Assembly (NCBI RefSeq): GCF_032854445.1 | Contig: NC_088295.1 | Location: forward strand, 90,417,836 to 90,481,835 | DNA from: Liolophura sinensis | Taxonomy: Eukaryota; Mollusca; Polyplacophora; Chitonida; Chitonidae | Length of the DNA: 64,000 nt | Direction: 5' to 3' | Shown here: one piece after another, positions 10,487 to 20,387 of the stretch | How the letters are laid out: the number at the start of each line of letters is the position of its first letter | Position numbering within the stretch: position 1 is the first letter of the stretch | Notes under the pieces: model-generated | The model's database searches: none | The model's input: the letters and a program-made list of their open reading frames with translations, nothing else | What the model was told of the DNA's origin: nothing | Translations under genes and position numbers: made by a program

Positions 10487-13400
10487 AACAGTCTCTGGAG
10501 AGCGTCATACTCCTGGTCGGTTTGTAGCCTGGGGTGCATCCCGGAGGTAAAGCCATGTCTGGACACCTGGAAGTAATGAATGGTTTATTCGTTGACAGAA
10601 TTTTCAACCTGTTTGTCCTCTAAACGCCAGTGTTCTTACCTGTAATGTGCATTACATGTCACACCTGTACAGGTAGTTAAACGGTCTGAAAGTTATAAAA
10701 GACGATCATGTTTTCAAAAACGACACCATGCTCTCTGCACTTGGAGTCTTGCTACTGCTATAGGGCTTACTTCTTCAATTTTTCTTTCTTTTTTGAAGTT
10801 ACTCTAATCACGATACTCCAATGTTCAGTAGGTACAATACCAAAATAGCCCAAGAGTCATAGGGTTTGCAACAACGGAATATGGCATGGAGACGTCTGTG
10901 GTGATTAGTTTGTTCCTATATGTATTTAGTGTTTTCGATGAACAATTACACTCATAGCTATATAGTGTTCCCAGAATTCAAACAGGTACGTCTATCTACC
11001 CTTTCCAATCATTAAGTATGTTCACAGCCATGCACCGTTCCTATTCATAAAATACATGACGGCGTTAAACTCAAATTAATCAACCCATCAATGAATCAAT
11101 CAAATATGCTTATAGTTGTCTAGCGTTCTCAGTCATCTATATTCGTGGGTGTCTAACAGTTCCCAATAATTATATAGGTCTAAGATCAACGACATATACG
11201 GTTTCCAGTCATCAAATAAATCTATATATGTGCCTATGGCGTTCCCAATCATTCAATACAACTTTATATTTGCCTATAGCGTTCCCAATCATTCAATACA
11301 TCTTTATATGTGCCTTTAGCGTTCCCAATCATTCAATACATTTATATACATGTACATGTATGTGCCTATAGCGTTCCAAATCATCAAATACATCTATATA
11401 TGTGCCTACAGTGTTCCCAGTCATTCAATACATCTATATACATGTATGTGCCTATAGCGTTCCAAGTCATCCAATGCACCTATATATGTGCCTATAGCGT
11501 TCCCAATCATTCAATACATCTATATACATGTATGTGCCTATAGCGTTCCAAGTCATCAATTACATCTATATATGTGCCTACAGTGTTCCCAGTCATTCAA
11601 TACATCTATATACATGTATGTGCCTATAGCGTTCCAAATCATCCAATGCACCTATATATGTGCCTATAGCGTTCCCAATCATTCAATACATCTATATACA
11701 TGTATGTGCATACAGCGTTCCAAATCATCAAATACATCTACATATGTGCCTACAGCGTTCCCAGTCATTCAATACATCTATATACATGTATGTGCCTATA
11801 GCGTTCCAAATCATCCAATGCACCTATATATGTGCCTATAGCGTTCCCAATCATTCAATACATCTATATACATGTATGTGCATACAGCGTTCCAAGTCAT
11901 CAAATACATCTACATATGTGCCTACAGCGTTCCCAGTCATTCAATACATCTATATACATGTATGTGCCTATAGCGTTCCAAATCATCCAATGCACCTATA
12001 TATGTGCCTATAGCGTTCCCAATCATTCAATACATCTATATACATGTATGTGCATACAGCGTTCCAAATCATCAAATACATCTACATATGTGCCTACAGC
12101 GTTCCCAGTCATTCAATACATCTATATACATGTATGTGCCTATAGCGTTCCAAATCATCCAATGCACCTATATATGTGCCTATAGCGTTCCCAGTCATTC
12201 AATACATCTATATACATGCATGTGCATACAGCGTTCCAAGTCATCAAATACATCTACATATGTGCCTACAGCGTTCCCAGTCATTCAATACATCTATATA
12301 CATGTATGTGCCTATAGCGTTCCAAATCATCCAATGCACCTATATATGTGTCTATAGCGTTCCCAATCATTCAATACATCTATATACATGTATGTGCATA
12401 CAGCGTTCCAAGTCATCAAATACATCTACATATGTGCCTACAGCGTTCCCAGTCATTCAAGACAACTATACACATGTATATGCCTAGAGCGTGCCGAGTC
12501 ACTCGGTACATCTATATATCTGCCTAAAAGTAATACCAAAGTAATACTGCAGGCGTATATATACAGGGAAAAGTAATCATCAGATATGCCCAGTGTCTAA
12601 CATAACCAGTTAATTAGCATATATAGGTTCTAAAATTCAGTATCATCAAATGTTTCTAGGTTTAAAGTTATTAAACAATGTCTCCACAGTTCCTAATCAT
12701 TAAAATTTATTTACATGTAATTTCCACTCCGTCATGGAATGTACTCCACGTACTGGGGCGATCAAAATCACCATTTGTCTTTTCAGGCACCAAGGACGCT
12801 AACTCAGCTAATACGTTTTGTATAAAGTTGTCACAATGTTCACTGTTCAGTGATAATGTTTATCACTCTTAGTCAAATCGTGCACATAATAAGGTGATTT
12901 ATGCATTTCCGACCAGTATCCATACATAGGCATATCCCCATGTATATATTGGTGGTCCCCTTGCCCACTTACAAATTTTGAAGATCATTTAGCACATATT
13001 TAACTTGACAGCTGAATTTTAACATGTGTAAATACTTGACTCACATTTCTTTACAGCTCATGTAGAAAATGCCTCCTTCCCTATTACAGGTACAAATTGA
13101 GTCGCACGCCACCGGCCAGGAAGCGTCTTCCAGGTACACCTTCCCTTGATATGAACAACCTACAAACAGCAAGGTTACGTTTGTTTACATAATAGATATA
13201 TTTTCAGTCTACATCTATATACATGTATATAAAGACATTGACCAAGGTCTGTTATCCCAAAAAGGAGCATCTATATAAGCTTACATACACTGTACAAAAA
13301 AACATTATAATGCTTCTATTATTATTTCCAATGCTTAAAATTGTAACTATTTCTTTTATCGTACAGTCAGTGTGACAGGAAAATAAAATAAATTTCTTTA

Positions 13401-14204
13401 TTCATTCATTTAGTTATTTGTTTGTTATTTTACGCTGCACCCAAGAATGTATTACTCGATACTGACATACCCTTACAAGTTACTGACTGACTTCTCACAT
13501 GTGACATACCCTTACAAGTTCCTGACGGACTTCTCACGTGTAACATATCCTTACAAGTTACTGACGGACTTCTCACATGTGACATACCCTTACAAGTTCC
13601 TGACGGACTTCTCACGTGTAACGTATCCTTACAAATTACTAACTGACTTCTCACATGTGACATACCCTTACAAGTTACTGACGCACTTCTCACGTGTGAC
13701 GTTTATGTACCCTTACAAGCTACTAGGGCATGTGATCAATGACATTTTTAAGCTTTAAGCAAAGAAAAGACAAACACATTATGTACTTTCTAATGTCCTT
13801 TAGCCACATGGTTATAGCTTCGGTAATCAGTCCTTGTCTGCGTCTGTAGGCCTGATGGCCGTGTTTTACTTCATTCCTGCAGAGATGTCTCAAAACTCAC
13901 GTGTAGCACAGTGTTTTGTAAAAAATTAAGGAAATACAAAATGTTTACGAAATAATGTCATTAGCTTTTCTTACTTTGCACATAACACCGAAAGGACCTG
14001 CTGAGGAGATTTTGGAGTGAATGATGCTGTTCTTATAAGATCTATAATCCGTAATGATATAAACCGCAAAGTTTCTCAAAAGACAAACTAACCAAACCAA
14101 AGTTGGTTACACAGTCGTTTACCTTCAGTAGCTTCAGCAGTTGCCAAAAGTTGACAGATGAAGACCCCGAATACGCAAGCGAAAAGTTGCGCATTCATTG
14201 TTAC
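10464..14204 (-). CDS. VWC gene A: small secreted ten-cysteine von Willebrand factor C protein
   Basis: Three coding exons read on the minus strand: 14204-14123 (acceptor CACAG, then GTAACA and ATG at 14198), 13159-13045 and 10566-10464 (TAG at 10466). Splice phases are 1 and 2, giving 97 residues. Residues 1-20 or so are a signal peptide (MNAQLFACVFGVFICQLLAT). The mature part is one VWC domain with ten cysteines in the family order, including ACDSICTC and the closing DCCPIAIC. VWC domains usually bind BMP/TGF-beta ligands or act in extracellular matrix; the ligand here is unknown. The stop codon coincides with what is a splice donor in the paralogue (TAG/GTAAAG against CAG/GTAAAG). A secreted single-VWC protein is certain enough; any specific role (defence, shell matrix, signalling) is not visible. 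Confidence 0.85.
10567..11213. other. Intron 2 of VWC gene A, unique part
   Basis: Nothing recognised. The acceptor of exon 3 is CTTCCAG at 10567-10573 (minus strand). Confidence 0.5.
11214..12500. repeat. Higher-order 172-bp satellite made of 43-bp subunits
   Basis: Subunits of about 43 bp alternate in type (ATTCAATACATCTATATACATG, CATCCAATGCACCTATATATG and related forms). Four subunits form a 172-bp higher-order unit repeated about five to seven times with almost no divergence between 11488 and 12360. Overlapping 117-residue frames every 172 bp are array artefacts. The array lies in intron 2 of VWC gene A. Confidence 0.93.
12501..13044. other. Intron sequence homologous to the paralogous intron
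   Basis: Stretches such as GAAGATCATTTAGCACATAT (near 12980) and CTGGGGCGATCAAAATC (near 12755) match 17040-17234 and about 16905-16950 in the second VWC gene. The gene duplication therefore included introns and is recent enough for them still to align. Confidence 0.6.
13045..13159 (-). CDS. VWC gene A exon 2 (first half of the domain)
   Basis: 115 bp, phase 1 in and phase 2 out; acceptor GTTTGTAG, donor AAAT/GTGAGT. It encodes the G-C-S-Y start, EDASWPVACD, ICTC and SCKEM, i.e. cysteines 1-5 of the VWC domain. It has the same length and phases as exon 2 of gene B at 17234-17348. Confidence 0.88.
13410..13456 (-). mobile_element. SINE tail fragment
   Basis: TTATTTGTTTGTTATTTTACGCTGC followed by CCAAGAATGTATTACTCG matches the antisense of the SINE tail; the copy is short and diverged. 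It sits against the start of the next array. Confidence 0.5.
13447..13722. repeat. 39-bp minisatellite
   Basis: Seven units of 39 bp (alternating in 78-bp pairs) with the core CATACCCTTACAAGTTCCTG and ACGGACTTCTCACGTGT. CACGTG or CACATGTG palindromes occur in each unit. It lies in intron 1 of VWC gene A. Confidence 0.92.
14123..14204 (-). CDS. VWC gene A exon with start codon and signal peptide
   Basis: Begins with six UTR bases after acceptor CGTCACAG, then ATG at 14198. Twenty-five codons plus one base encode a hydrophobic signal peptide followed by AEATE. The donor is GAAG/GTAAAC. Gene B has the same layout at 19195-19273. Confidence 0.85.
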
Positions 14205-14458
14205 CTGTGACGAAAAGAGAATTAGTGATAGGTAAGTAAGCAATGACCCAAAATGGAACCCTTCTGTTTTAGTTCCCTATAAAAGCACCCCATGAAAGAG
14301 TTGTGAAAGAGCGTTGCTCATGACCTGCTTCAAGCTATCGTTTATGGTAACGATGGTAAGTAAGTAAAATAGTAATTATTCTTGCTAAAGTCTGCCGAAA
14401 ACATCAAAGGCCAAAATTAGGTGCAGTGTTAGCTGCACAAGCGGGTGGGTGAGCATAC

Positions 14459-14525
14459 CTGTGAAGAGTTCATCTACCGTCGCCTGCTAGTGACGGGTGT
14501 GGTGAGAGATGGCGGGGATATGAGA
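14459..14525 (-). other. VWC gene A 5' UTR exon (3' edge defined)
   Basis: The 3' edge is a donor TTCACAG/GTATGCTCACC at 14459. The transcription start is inferred about 25-30 bp below the TATA box, near 14520. The sequence aligns with the matching region of gene B (19532-19595), including CAG/GTATG and the GCAGGC block. Confidence 0.6.
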
Positions 14526-14544
14526 GTTCTGAACAACAGTCAGT

Positions 14545-14552
14545 CTTATATA
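14545..14552 (-). promoter_or_regulatory. TATA box of VWC gene A
   Basis: The minus strand reads GGGTATATAAGACTGAC. The same TATATAAGACTGAC phrase stands at the same distance from the 5' UTR donor in gene B (19619-19626), so it is conserved between paralogues. Confidence 0.7.
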
Positions 14553-14559
14553 CCCTCCA

Positions 14560-15344
14560 TTGTTATCTCTACAGATTCGCAAACACCACATGCTTTTCAT
14601 TATAAATTCCAGAATTGCAAATTTCATTTTGCCTGGCTTGTGATTCATGAAGACTTCTCCGAGACCATGGTTGGTTGTATGTTTATGCAGTTGAACTTAC
14701 CACGGATATGGCCGCTATGTGCGAGCCGAAAGACCGGGATGATCATAGAACCGGAAGAAAATTGTTGCCAATGATTCACCGATGAAGCCGTACTCACGAT
14801 AAAGATACTTATAATAAACTTATATGATTTCAAAACTCGATCACAAACTTGCATTTTTCCAATGAGCTGAATTGTTTTAAAATAGATTTAACGATTAGTT
14901 ATCCGAATGAGCTGACAACTATAATGATATTGTTGAGGCAGAATTTATGAACTGCCATCTCAATATAGGCCTATTTTACTCTGCAGACAATCATCCGTAT
15001 GGGAAGTTTCCCCCTTGTTTTGTAAATAACTCAGAACACCGTAAAATGGACTTGAAAAATACACGCGTACTGTAAACCTGAACTTAAAAGGTTCCAACCA
15101 GAACTCATATTGGAATATGGTTTGTAGTATTACTACATTAGTGATTATAACTACGTAAAGTAGGTGTTATACAATGACTTACTTCCTCGTAATGGGATGA
15201 TATCGTACGCTGCATCGCTAACAATGCGCTTATTATATTTTCTGTGGGGCGAATGAAGGTTGAACGATGGTAAAACAGACACGTGTTTCATGCACAATGG
15301 CCTTCAGGCTTGTGAATGAACAACGTCACGTTCGTGTCATACTG
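14560..15344. other. Upstream region of VWC gene A
   Basis: No exon or repeat recognised. It would hold any further promoter elements of the gene. Confidence 0.4.
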
Positions 15345-15840
15345 TTCTAACAGATGCGACACACACTACACCGCTCTGTCAGAGGAAGAGCACACTATAC
15401 CGTTCTGTCAGAGGAAGAACACACCATATCATTCTGTCAGAAGGAGAGCACACTGTACCGCTCCTTCAGAAGAAGAGCACACTATACCGCTCTGTCCGAA
15501 AGAGAACATACTATGACGCTCTATCAGAGGAAGAGCACACTATACCGCTCTGTCAGAGGAAGAGCACACTATATCGTTGTGTCAGAAGGAGAACACACTC
15601 TACCGCTCTGTCAGAAGGAGAGCACACTATATCGTTCTGTCAGAAGGAGAACACACTATACCGCTCTGTCAGAAGGAGAGCACACTATATCGTTGTGTCA
15701 GAAGGAGAACACACTATACCCCTCTTTCAGAGGAAGAACACACTATACCGCTCTGTCAGAAGGAGAGCGCACTATATCGTTGTGTCAGAAGGAGAACACA
15801 CTGTACCGCTCTTTCAGAGGAAGAGCACACTATATATCTC
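15345..15840. repeat. 29-bp minisatellite
   Basis: About 17 units of 29 bp with the core CACACTATACCGCTCTGTCAG and AAGGAGAA. The 182-residue frame over it is an artefact of three units making 87 bp. It lies between the two VWC genes. Confidence 0.93.
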
Positions 15841-16109
15841 TTATAACATTACAGCGCTCTGTTAGGAAATATAATGTGGGTAATCTTCCTGCACTGCGTT
15901 AGGGAATATACATGGCAGATATGAATGATAACTCACATAAGTGAATTCAGCAGAATTTTTTTTATTGCTATAATGACTTCAATTAGCTTATTAAAATCTT
16001 GACAAAAAATTGAATTATATGCACTTTTGACTAATTTTAGTTTCTTGCAGAATCAAACACTTTTATGTGATATTTTTGATTCCATTCTTCTTTCAAGCTC
16101 GCACAGTTT

Positions 16110-16136
16110 TCAATCCTCGGGCAACGGCGGCGGTAC
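16110..16136 (-). CDS. VWC gene B terminal exon
   Basis: Acceptor ATGTTTACAG, phase 0, nine codons V-P-P-P-L-P-E-D-stop. It is supported by homology of the acceptor and flanks to 5085-5135. It is short, so RNA evidence would be needed to exclude read-through of exon 3. Confidence 0.5.
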   Translation of the reverse strand, partial: VPPPLPED

Positions 16137-19100
16137 CTGTAAACATCGATAAACAATGAACACCAAGGGGGTAATATAGATGACAATAATAAGTACATGC
16201 ATAGATTACTTCATGCAATATAACAAAATAAACAAGTAACGTTTACAATACACTGTTATGTATCAGATGGGAATTTGGCTTTTGATTCTTTAACCAACTA
16301 ACGGTCGAGACTGTCAGTTGGACACTTAATATCTCAACTCTCCTATTGTATCTTGGAATCAGCGTAGTTCTAATCCGTGTTCTTACTAGACAGTGTGTTG
16401 GTATCATGGCCTACATACTTTACCTGTGGGCAGGTGACAATAGGACAACAGTCTCTGGACAGAGACATACTCCTGGTTGGTAGGTACGCCAGGGAGCATC
16501 CCGGGGGTAAAGCCGTGTCGGGACACCTGAAAACAAAATCGAAAATGATGTTAAAAACTACTTCATGGATTATTCCTTTGCAGAGAGACATATTTATACT
16601 GTTAGCGATTTGAGGATCACAAACGAAAATAACGTTCGCTCTATGAATTGAAACCGGCTAACTGCTAACACCCGGATCCACAAAGCAAAAAAATAAAAAA
16701 AAGTTAAAAACGTTAAGACACCATCCAATCTGCAGTTTGTGTGTACTTTTATAGGGCTAAGTTATTTTTCTCGTCGCCTCACCAGTAGTTTTCAATGTTC
16801 GCATGGCATTAATAAAATAGTTCAACTTTGACTCTTAGGTTTTCGGTAATGCATATATCGCTCAGATATGCACAGGTGGCTAGCATCTCCTCACGAAAAA
16901 CGTGTTCAGGTGCAGGGGCGGTCGAAATCGCCAATTGTCTTTTCCGGTGGCATGGCTTCTACCTCACTGTTTGTCTTTTACGTACCGAAAGGCCTAAATG
17001 TGTCAGTGGCGGTGCCAGTTTTTTGTGTTCCTCTGACGATCTAGGCCACCAAATGCTCATCCAAACATTCTTAATCAAATCATGCATTAAAATGAAGCTA
17101 TTACTTGCCCAATATTTCTATCATCTGCATCCTTACCTCTAAGACTTTCCCTTATCCATTTACACTTTCGAAGATCATTTAGTACATATTTGACTTTATA
17201 TCTTGGGTTAAGATGTGTAAATACTCGACTCACATTTCTTCACAGCTCATGTAGAAGATGTCTCCTTCCCTTCTACAGGTACAAATGGCGTCGCACGCCA
17301 CCGGCCAGGAAGCGTCTTCCTCGTAGAACTTCCCTCGATACGTACAACCTACCAACAGTGATGTCACATTAATTGGGCCTATATTAAGCAATATCACACT
17401 TTACAAAATGAATTAAATAATGTTCACGCAGGAAAAATTTCATCTTAAGTTCTTCAGAAGTATGTCAGTTCAAATAATGCACTTATTTACAACAAACTGT
17501 CACACAAGGGTCGTTGACCGCTAAATATATGAGAGGGGAGAGCTTCCTGAGAGCTTCCTGAGAGCTTCCTGTCCAAGGCCGGCATTCAACCATGGTGACT
17601 AAGTCTTATATTTACTCGACCACGATCCGAACAAACTGCACGTACATACGGGCTCAACGGGGCTAATGTCTTCGTGTGGGCACAAAGAACGCTACGAACT
17701 TTAAGATGTCTCCGCTGTTGTCCAGTTGTTAAAACTAGACAATGCGAGACTTGCGAATGATGTTTACAGAGCATATAGGCCTACAATTCGTGACCCATTA
17801 GGCCTATATCAGTTTAATTATTCTTAATAAATTTGATATAATGGGTCACGAATTGTATATCCTATTTATCACACAATTTTTTTCAACGGTTTTAGGTGGT
17901 TAATAGTGAAGATAACGCCTGTTTGTTTTGATAAGTATGTAAATTAGATGCGTACTGATATCGATATATGTGAAACGGCTGAAACCGAGCCACACATTTC
18001 ACTAAGTATAGTTCTCGAAAACACTAAGGAAATCTGTGATCAGATAACATAACACAGTGCATTAGTTTACGATAAAAGGATGAGCTTTAATGTTTTTGGA
18101 AAATATCAACATTTCTAACAGCTCATTTATCGATATATTTGGCTCCAAAATTGTGACTTAAATCTAGGTCATATCTCTATGACAACTGACGTCACGCGAT
18201 GACTTGCAGTGTTCGAGGAGCGATTTTTTTCGAAAATCATACTGAACGAAATATTCAATTTAGGCTTTTGGCGCAAACATCTCACGTCAAAACTTATTTG
18301 CTGGCCTTACTAACCATCATGGAACTTGGAGAATGCAGCAAAACGGTATCTACGATATTCCAAAGATCTTGATTTTGGTTTTGCTTTGGACATTCCGTGT
18401 GATGGAAGACGTGATGTTGAATCTAAAAGTCACAGTGGGATCAGTTATAGTGTTCGATGTGGTAAATAGAATGGACTATTTCTAAGAATCATCTTGTACA
18501 TCAGCCATTTTCCTGTAAGTCTCCCCACCGGCATGCATTACGGCGCGATCGTTCATAAATAAAGAAACTTGGGGTCGGTTGTTTTCGTGAATGCATGCAT
18601 CAGTCAATGTGCATTTAAGCGCTTGCATTTGAAATGCTGTAAAGAGAAAGGGATACTTTTCTCTATTTATGTATTTCTAATATATAGCTAATGAATTTCA
18701 AGACTTGACAAGGATAACTGAAAGAAGGTATTTTGAGGAAAGTAGCCAATAGCAATATACCATATTACTTCTGTCACATGAAAGTCGTGAATAATTACAT
18801 TTTAGTGAAATTGGTAATCACTTTATCTGCAGATATATTTCAAAACGTAAAATAATACATTTATATAGTGTTTAAAAGGCACATATAATTATATTTGTGT
18901 TTTTAGGGCCAATGGTTGCGTTTGAGTCAAAACTCGACACTGCATGGGCTAGGAGTTCCTGCCAGTACTGCACATGTCCATCAATGAATCATAATAGACT
19001 TTTTAGAGAAAATTTCACCGTGGTGACCTACATATGTCCTCGTGTCATGCTCTGCACATAAAGCTTACATTCACAAAGAAGCTATAGCTTGGACGATGTT

Positions 19101-19273
19101 CCTAAAAAGATATTCGCTTTAACCTAAATGGTGCTACAAATGACTTTAACGAGGCGAATTTTACAAATTAGCGAGGTTATAGTGTAGCTCTCACCTAGAG
19201 GTCCAGAAGCTGCCGTTATCTGGCAGATGAAGGCTCCGATTAGGCATGAGAATAGTAAAGGATTCATGGTTAC
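16110..19273 (-). CDS. VWC gene B: small secreted ten-cysteine von Willebrand factor C protein
   Basis: Four coding exons on the minus strand: 19273-19195 (ATG at 19267), 17348-17234, 16526-16424 and 16136-16110 (TGA at 16112). Phases are 1, 2 and 0, giving 105 residues. Residues 1-20 are a signal peptide (MNPLLFSCLIGAFICQITAA). The mature part is one VWC domain with ten cysteines, including ACDAICTC and DCCPIVTC, then a short tail VPPPLPED. If intron 3 is retained, the frame continues instead to a tail ending KNTD at a stop near 16372; the strong donor CAG/GTAAAGT favours splicing. The domain is about 70% identical by eye to gene A, with conserved exon lengths (115 and 103 bp), phases and promoter. 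This is a secreted or matrix protein; the ligand is unknown. Confidence 0.85.
16424..16526 (-). CDS. VWC gene B exon 3 (second half of the domain)
   Basis: 103 bp, acceptor TTTTCAG, donor CCACAG/GTAAAG. It encodes CPDTALPPGC, a basic turn and DCCPIVTCPQ, i.e. cysteines 6-10. In gene A the last six exonic bases are CGCTAG, so a substitution at the donor edge created the stop there. Confidence 0.88.
16527..17233. other. Intron 2 of VWC gene B
   Basis: Two blocks align with intron 2 of gene A (about 16905-16950 and 17040-17233). It lacks the large satellite arrays that fill the same intron of gene A. Confidence 0.6.
17234..17348 (-). CDS. VWC gene B exon 2 (first half of the domain)
   Basis: 115 bp, phase 1 to 2; acceptor TTGGTAG, donor AAAT/GTGAGT. 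It encodes GCTYRGKFYEEDASWPVACD and ICTC, then SCEEM (cysteines 1-5). Confidence 0.88.
17349..19194. other. Intron 1 of VWC gene B
   Basis: Contains a 14-bp triplet GAGAGCTTCCT near 17540-17570 and the hairpin at 17782-17857. The rest is AT-rich with no exon recognised. Confidence 0.5.
17782..17857. repeat. Perfect 19-bp inverted repeat with 38-bp loop
   Basis: TACAATTCGTGACCCATTA at 17782-17800 is the exact reverse complement of 17839-17857. The loop is AT-rich. It could be the remains of a miniature inverted-repeat transposon or a structured intronic RNA element. No obvious target-site duplication was seen. Confidence 0.8.
19195..19273 (-). CDS. VWC gene B exon with start codon and signal peptide
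   Basis: Acceptor GTTGTTCACAG, six UTR bases GTAACC, ATG at 19267, 24 codons plus one base; donor CTAG/GTGAGA. The hydrophobic core is followed by a small-residue cleavage region (TAASG). Confidence 0.85.
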
Positions 19274-19531
19274 CTGTGAACAACAGATAATGAGTAGTAA
19301 TTAGAGATGGAATGACCCGAAAGTTGAACCCACAGCTTCATTTCACTGTGCGAAACGCTCGATAACACAATAATAATGATCAGGATAAAGGCTGAAAAGC
19401 AGTGTCTAGATACATCGACATTGGCAACAATGGTATATAAGTAGGATGGCATAATGTATCTGCCGAACACATTAAATGTCAGGTTTTACGTGATGATTGT
19501 ATTACCTGTACAAACAGTTGGGTGAACATAC

Positions 19532-19595
19532 CTGTGAATAGTTGATCTACTCTAGCCTGCTGATGAAGGGTGTGGGTGATGGGTGGCGAGAACAC
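19532..19595 (-). other. VWC gene B 5' UTR exon (3' edge defined)
   Basis: The donor is TTCACAG/GTATGTTCACC at 19532. The start is inferred near 19590 from the TATA box. Non-coding. Confidence 0.6.
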
Positions 19596-19618
19596 GGGAG
19601 TTCGGAGCATCGGTCAGT

Positions 19619-19626
19619 CTTATATA
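19619..19626 (-). promoter_or_regulatory. TATA box of VWC gene B
   Basis: The minus strand reads GGGGATATATAAGACTGACC; conserved with gene A. Confidence 0.72.
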
Positions 19627-19629
19627 TCC

Positions 19630-20387
19630 CCACCCTTATCAGCAGCGTCAAACACCGCATGCTTATCACTGTTGCAAATGCCAGTAATTTTAAGTTGGTA
19701 AACCGATGATTTATGAACGACTTGACCGAGTGGACTGGCCACAGATATAAACGCCACATGGGAGCAATGACCGACAGAAAATTGTTGAGAATGAGGCACG
19801 AATTTAGCGGTTATGCCCGATAAAGATATTTGTGATAAGAGTGTACAAAATTTCTACATCGCACAATATCGAACATTGCTTCCACGTCTTGTAGGGAGTA
19901 CTGAACAGAGTTTTGAAATAGTGACAAGTCGTTTAGCTATAACCTTTCTGAGCTTACAATCACATTATAGATATTTTTTGCAACGTAAAGATTTCCTTCT
20001 TGTTTTGTATATAACAAATAAACCGACTGAAGGATACAAACATGGCCTCGTACGGATTCCAGATTAACAGACTTAGCAAGTGACGCACGTTAGAAACAAA
20101 ATAGCTGTGACTGTTTACGGCTGTTCCACCTTATCCGAAATAGTTGTAAGAATTGCTGTCTTCTGGCTTTTAATAACATAAATCGGTCTAGATTTTGTCA
20201 TGTTATCTTAAGTAATTCAAAATTGTATAGGCCAGCCTCATTACTGTATTCAGATATCATGTGTAAAGAAGTATACGCACAGGTAGACAACTTTCAAGCA
20301 CGGATTAAAAGCGCCAAAGGAAGTCCTACTGCTTTAGTGTTTACCTGTATTCTTTGAACAAATCTACTCCAAAGCCAAGTTGTATTA
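19630..20387. other. Upstream region of VWC gene B
   Basis: No exon or repeat recognised. Confidence 0.4.

Larger units (their letters stand above)
8006..11425. repeat. Right copy of the duplicated block
   Basis: This block matches 5131-7805, starting at the first base after the gap. It differs mainly by carrying an extra internal duplication of about 864 bp inside its 38-bp array (8.68-9.54 kb repeated at 9.54-10.40 kb). This is the block that connects to the unique exons 1 and 2 of VWC gene A. Confidence 0.85.

Noticed and set aside
6803-10566. Two separate VWC genes in the duplicated block
   Set aside because: Exons 1 and 2 exist once; the duplicated block meets at an N gap and is near-identical, so an unmerged overlap is the simpler reading.
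15354-15902. 182-codon frame with RGRAHYTALSEEEH-like repeats
   Set aside because: Product of the 29-bp array (three units make 87 bp); no gene context.
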